From: Siphonodentalium dalli
Taxonomy: Eukaryota > Mollusca > Scaphopoda > Gadilida > Siphonodentaliidae
Direction: 5' to 3'
Assembly: GCA_032622095.1 (NCBI GenBank)
Contig: CP136063.1
Span: 211,997,982 to 212,061,981, forward strand
DNA: 64,000 nt
Shown here: positions 59,510 through 64,000 of the stretch, piece by piece
How positions within the stretch are numbered: the stretch's first letter is position 1
How the letters are laid out: the number at the start of each line of letters is the position of its first letter
Program-made: the position numbers and the translations under genes
Notes under the pieces: model-generated
Database searches by the model: none
Seen by the model: only the letters and a program-made list of their open reading frames with translations
What the model was told of the DNA's origin: nothing

Positions 59510-59669
59510 TACAGTAATGCTCTAAGTATATGATCCGTTAACCACAGCAGAATTATGGGAATTTTTTCAGGATTTAGTCGGAAATATGGCAATATTTCCA
59601 ACTAAATCTTGAACAAATTCCCCAAATGCTGCTGTGGTTTAGAGGTTGATTATATAGGACATTACTGTA
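59510..59669. repeat. foldback element, family 1, copy 2
   Basis: Starts TACAGTAATGCTCTAAGTAT and ends CATTACTGTA. It shares CCACAGCAGAATTATGGG and GGATTTAGTCGGAAATATGG with 208-463, with about 75-base arms and almost no loop. Confidence 0.8.
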
Positions 59670-62379
59670 GATTCAGTGAGAAACAACTCATTTTATAAGT
59701 TTTGTTGTGTTATTGTTATTAACTTAAGGGAAAACAATAGAAAACATCAAGTTATTGAATCAATTATTCATGGTGTCTACTTTGGGGCAAGTAGTTGGGT
59801 TTGGCCTTGGGGATTATCCATGCATGCAGGATGCAATATTTACACTACCTGTAGTTAAATTGACTAGCTAGTGTGAATGGATTTATTGATACTCATTCCT
59901 ATCAGTAGCTCCTAAATTACTATTTCTTTGGCTTTGGGGGGGGGGGGGTAATAAATATTTGATTCAAGTTGAGGATCCCACCCATCAAAGTTGATATAAA
60001 TTGTTTAAGTTTGTTATTTCTCGAGATGTACATAATAATATGTGGCCCATAAAGTTGGCATAAACACATGGTCAAACAGGGTTGAAGATGGATAACTCTA
60101 AAATCAATAATCATATCAAAAACATTTTGCTGGCCATTTCAGGATAAAACAATATCAGTAATCACTGAGTAAAAAAAAATTCTCACTTGGAAAAAAAAAT
60201 ATTTATGTTCTTCCGGATCTACAGCCTATGTTTAGGGACAACAGGGGAACTCGGAGAGTCGGAGGATGAGCTTGTTCATTGACAACAAACACTGTAGTTC
60301 AGATTCAATTGGGCTGTTTATTATTATAAACATAAACAACCAATAAAAACTTAAACAAAATATATTGTCAAGAAGGTGGAGGCCAATAACCGCCTTCCCA
60401 CCTGTTGATATATAACAATGTTCCATAAACATACCTAGCATCATAAACTAGCTATTGCCTTAGTAATAGTGGTAACATATATGTAGCCATAATAAAAGTT
60501 TTCGAATTTCAAGAGACGGATAAGTGATAGATGAAACATAAATATCAAGCTGCTAACATAATATTGGGGTGGGAGGCTGTGGGAGGGTGGGAAAATGAAT
60601 TCTGATATAAAAGGAATTACGGGAATTATGTTTGGACAAAATAAATATTGATTCTATTCCCGATAGACGGAGGACAAAGCGACTGCGCATGACCGTATAT
60701 AAAATGTACATCCTGTTGTTAAAGGGGTACCGAGGTCCGTCCCGGACATATTTAATTTAGTACGCTCCCTAGAAAATAAAATTGATTATTTCATAATCAA
60801 GGTTATATAAAATATATAAAAAAATATAATTAAATCTCAAAAAGTATTTTTTCTGGCCATTTCAGGATCAAACAATATAAAAGGAGTCAATTTTGTTATT
60901 TATAGGTGGGGTGGGATGATATCCAGGAGGGAAATGTCCAGGGTGGGGGAATATCCAGGGGACATGACATGTTACTCTGGGTTTGCCATTTGTTCTCATA
61001 AATGCACTAGACTTTCAAGATTTCTTCACAAATACAGATCCAGGGAATTTTAGATGTATATAGTATTTCTTCCTGACCAAAAAGGTGTATAACTTGGCTG
61101 ATTTAATCCAACATCTGCCCCACAGCATACTGTTACATTACCACTGCAGTAGGCAAAATCCTATAAAAATCACCATACAGGTACATGTATGGACCCAGTG
61201 GCTATTCACCTAATATAACTGTATGTTTACCATGATGGCCCTTGCTAGTCAAAAGCATGGATATTCATGATATTAAGCTGGATCATTGTACCAACTATAA
61301 GCACATTTGGTGGGCTAAGATATCATATTGAAGATTGATCCATATCAATTCACAAGACAAAGAACAATAAGATAATATAATATAACAACCACCTATTTAC
61401 TCAAGTGACACCTACTTATTGAATTTATGCACAGGACATCCATCGTTTCCCCAACACCAATAGAGAAAAAACTGCCACTTGGGCCTCCAGTCAAGCCATA
61501 CACAGTTGACTTGTGCATGGATATTATATAGGTTTAGCACTATCACAGATTCAAATAAATGTTCCAGAAATTAGGAATAGTGCAGAGAAAAAGGATGAAG
61601 TACATAGAAATCCATAATTCCATATGCATTAACATTTGTGCTAAATATTTGTCATGGAAATACATTATATGGTGAAAAATAATCTGATCCTATTTAAATT
61701 CGAACAATAACCAGAACAAAAATGTATACCTTTAAGGTATCCACCCTTGCGCTATTATCAAGGCTATTTAACCCAGAACTAGATATTTCCATGTATTTAA
61801 GATTCAGCAGACAAGATTGGACCTAAGCCCTTGGCCAAAGTTAAAATTTGTGTCTATTATCAAAATCAATGTTTGGCATTTGTTGAAGAAATAACAGGTT
61901 GTGACCTTAAAATATGTCTCATAAGAAAGCCCTGAAATAATATTTTTTTAAATGGATTCATGTTGACACTGGGAGTATCATAAGAAAGGCGCAGATATCT
62001 TTAAAAAGACACTAATATTTAATTTAACTAAATAAATAATTATATATTGGCATCTGGAATTGAATTTATTCACTGTGGTAAATTGACCCGATGAGTGCCA
62101 TCGGATAGGTGTTGTTGACCTCATGTGACTTAAAGATGCACTAATAATCAAATTTTAATTAAATGAAAGTGTCAATGACAATGTCAATTGAAGAATTTTT
62201 GTGTTACAGTCAATGGAGTGATTAGGAATGTGGAAAGTTGAAAGGCCTACATGTAGTTATGCAAAGAGTAAAATCCAAGATGGCCGAATGACCATATGGT
62301 TCACCTGACCAGGGGAATAAAATGGAATAGGCGCCTTTGACCTCAAATGACTTAAGCGGGACTAATAAATTATACTAAC
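59670..62379. other. AT-rich single-copy region, no gene
   Basis: 59910-60030 is a diverged copy of the intronic repeat at 41584. GGCCATTTCAGGAT-A/C-AAACAATAT occurs at 60133 and 60855. Open frames are short and AT-driven. The first members of the TTGACCTCA repeat are at 62110 and 62335. Confidence 0.5.
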
Positions 62380-62887
62380 ATACATGTAGATGACCAATGG
62401 AGAATTGTTGTTATCAGCTCCATGGTATAGGTGTCATTGACCTAAGATTAGATGCACTAATAATTGGCACTAAAGAGCGTTTATTAACTTCATTATCAAT
62501 TAAAAGATAGTGTTCGAGAAAACTTTTTCTGGAGATTAATTTTCTTCAATTTTTTGTGTGTAATTTTTTAAGTTTGTTCAATCTAGTATATATAATGTTA
62601 ATATGAGAAAAGTAGAGCATATGGATTTCAATTATTTAATTTTGCTCTTGCTTTTAAAATACTTTACTAGAATATGTAGAATTTGGCACATTCCCAGTTT
62701 CTTTCTTTAAGTTGACAATAAACGCTCTTTATTTGTAATTATTAGTGCCTCTTTAAGTCATCTGAGGTCAATAACAACTATCCCATGACACTCCCTATGT
62801 CAATTTATCTCTGTGTACACAAATTATCCCACATATCTTCTGAGCTAATAACAAGCGCTCTTCATTGATCATCTACCTACATGTATG
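62380..62887. repeat. imperfect foldback of about 500 bp
   Basis: The left arm starts CATACATGTAGATGACCAAT and contains CACTAAAGAGCGTTTATT; the right arm has the complements AATAAACGCTCTTT at 62717 and GATCATCTACCTACATGTAT at 62866. The right arm has an extra stretch of about 60 bases. The loop is AT-rich. Confidence 0.65.
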
Positions 62888-62997
62888 GGTTTTTTTACTA
62901 AGAAAAAAAACGCATTTAGTCCCTATAGTATAAATATAAATGCAAAAATAAATATCAGAACATTTTCGACTTATAGTTAGTTTGAAATATACCAGGT

Positions 62998-63270
62998 ATG
63001 AAATTCCCAACTGTTAAAAAAATTGGGGTGTGGAATCTAGTGGATAAACCCCACCCCTATCACCAATTCACCACATTGTTTAGTTATAAAAGGGTTAATT
63101 CCAATGAAGTACTATTTACTGAAAATGAACAAGTCATTCACATTATTTACCTTAAAATTCAGTCTAGTTTGGACACCAGTGAAACATATACATGTATGTA
63201 CAAAATAACAATTTTGCTATTTAAATTTGCTATTATATTCCCAATATTGAGCCAATATGGTCATTTATAA
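62998..63270. other. AT-rich stretch with an unsupported open frame
   Basis: A 90-codon frame from ATG at 62998 is compositionally AT-driven and has no recognisable motif. Nothing else was seen. Confidence 0.4.
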
Positions 63271-63532
63271 TTAACCCTTCCATGATTGGGGCTTCATGAA
63301 ATTTTGTGAAAAACCCTGTGCCAATGCATTCTCTTACATATATAAAGATCCTGTGCCAGTACATTCTCTTATATATGAGTCTCCCATAGGGATCATCACA
63401 TATATGAGAGCATACCTTGTCCTAACAATATTTACCTCAACCTTGTAAACCAGTGCATTCTCCCTATGGGAGACTACACATATATAAGAGAATGCACTGG
63501 CACGGGATCTTTAATGCTGCAAACGGGTTAAT
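63271..63532. repeat. foldback family 2, copy 3
   Basis: Begins TTAACCCTTCCATG and ends AAACGGGTTAA. Inside are CCAATGCATTCTCTTA and TATATAAGAGAATGCACTGG with CTCCCATAGGG and CCTATGGGAG. It shares GATCTTTAATGCTGCAA with the copy at 22020-22205. The inner pairing is imperfect. Confidence 0.75.
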
Positions 63533-63681
63533 ATAATTTATCTTGGCAAAATATGGACAAAACTGATTATAAGTCTTCAACAAAGATGCCTTCTGATATT
63601 CTCTGTATCAAGATTGGCTGGTACCGGTGTACACGTACCACGTCTTCTGCCCCTGGTTATCTTTCCCAACTCTGTATATCT

Positions 63682-63701
63682 CCCCCCCCCCCCCCCCCCC
63701 C
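63682..63701. repeat. 20-base poly(C) tract
   Basis: Uninterrupted C run. Open frames reading through it as Pro are not genes. Confidence 0.85.
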
Positions 63702-64000
63702 ACCATGGAAAAAAATTCACATACACAAATATTTTATATATATTTTGGCTAGAGGAGTTGATGAAAATTGGTACACATGGGCAAATTGAGTGTCATAGGA
63801 TAAGTGGCATTGACCTCAGACAACTTAAAGGGGCACCAATAAATAATTTTAATTAAATAATTAATGACAAATCCAAACTAGTAACTAGTTGGACCCTGGT
63901 CACTTGAAATTGGTACGGTATGTAGGGATAAATTGACCCAGGAGTACCATTGGATAGGTGCCATTGACCCTAAAGGCAAACTTAAAAATTATATTATCAT

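Larger units (their letters stand above)
62080..63990. repeat. dispersed short repeat with TTGACCTCA...GCACTAATAA core
   Basis: At least six copies: about 62085-62165, 62325-62370, 62430-62475, 62740-62790 (minus), 63780-63850 and 63925-63990. The shared order is AAATTGACC or similar, CATNGGATAGGTG, TTGACCTCA, GACTTAAAG, GCACTAATAA. The other half of each copy varies. Origin unknown. Confidence 0.6.

Overview
The window is eukaryotic. It has GT-AG type exon boundaries, AATAAA poly(A) signals, C2H2 zinc fingers, non-LTR retrotransposon remnants, a SINE-like element, many foldback and TIR elements, microsatellites and AT-rich spacers. The style (abundant ACATGTA, tandem amplicons, marine-invertebrate-type interspersed repeats) suggests an invertebrate, perhaps a mollusc or another lophotrochozoan. 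Nothing seen here fixes the species. No rRNA, tRNA, CRISPR or bacterial operon was found.

Layout. 0-4 kb: AT-rich sequence with a foldback element and small tandem duplications. 4-12.5 kb: a mosaic of related blocks carrying four copies, whole or broken, of a short gene called here family B type 1. Exon 1 encodes a hydrophobic start; exon 2 carries the motif VVIW-x-M-x-G-x2-S-x-E-x-Q-Y. An inverted copy of a second gene, family A (Gln-rich with a lysine tail), also lies here. 12.88-18.87 kb: a 6-kb segment with perfect 27-bp terminal inverted repeats, inserted at a site found empty in three other block copies. It holds a broken gene with Cys-rich protein repeats, itself interrupted by a 726-bp foldback made of AGATATCT palindromes. 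19-28 kb: hairpins, TTAA-flanked MITE-like elements and a 5'-truncated LINE. 28.4-30.3 kb: a ten-finger C2H2 gene and a run of decaying fingers. 30.3-38.3 kb: five almost identical 1590-bp tandem units whose left part is a piece of those dead fingers. 39.4-54.9 kb: three full units and one partial unit of about 4.35 kb, each full unit with one family A ORF and one two-exon family B type 2 gene. Unit 3 is interrupted by a LINE with a 128-bp target duplication. 54.9-58.4 kb: an unrelated insertion, a fifth type 1 copy and more mosaic blocks. 58.4-64 kb: mostly single-copy AT-rich sequence with foldbacks and a short dispersed repeat.

The genes do not form a recognisable pathway. The main theme is repeated duplication of one small gene unit (A plus B), with insertion and decay of mobile elements dating the steps. 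The best candidates for something undescribed are the A/B gene family, the 6-kb TIR element with its nested foldback, and the zinc-finger-derived 1590-bp array. All gene models are read from sequence alone, without transcripts or database searches.
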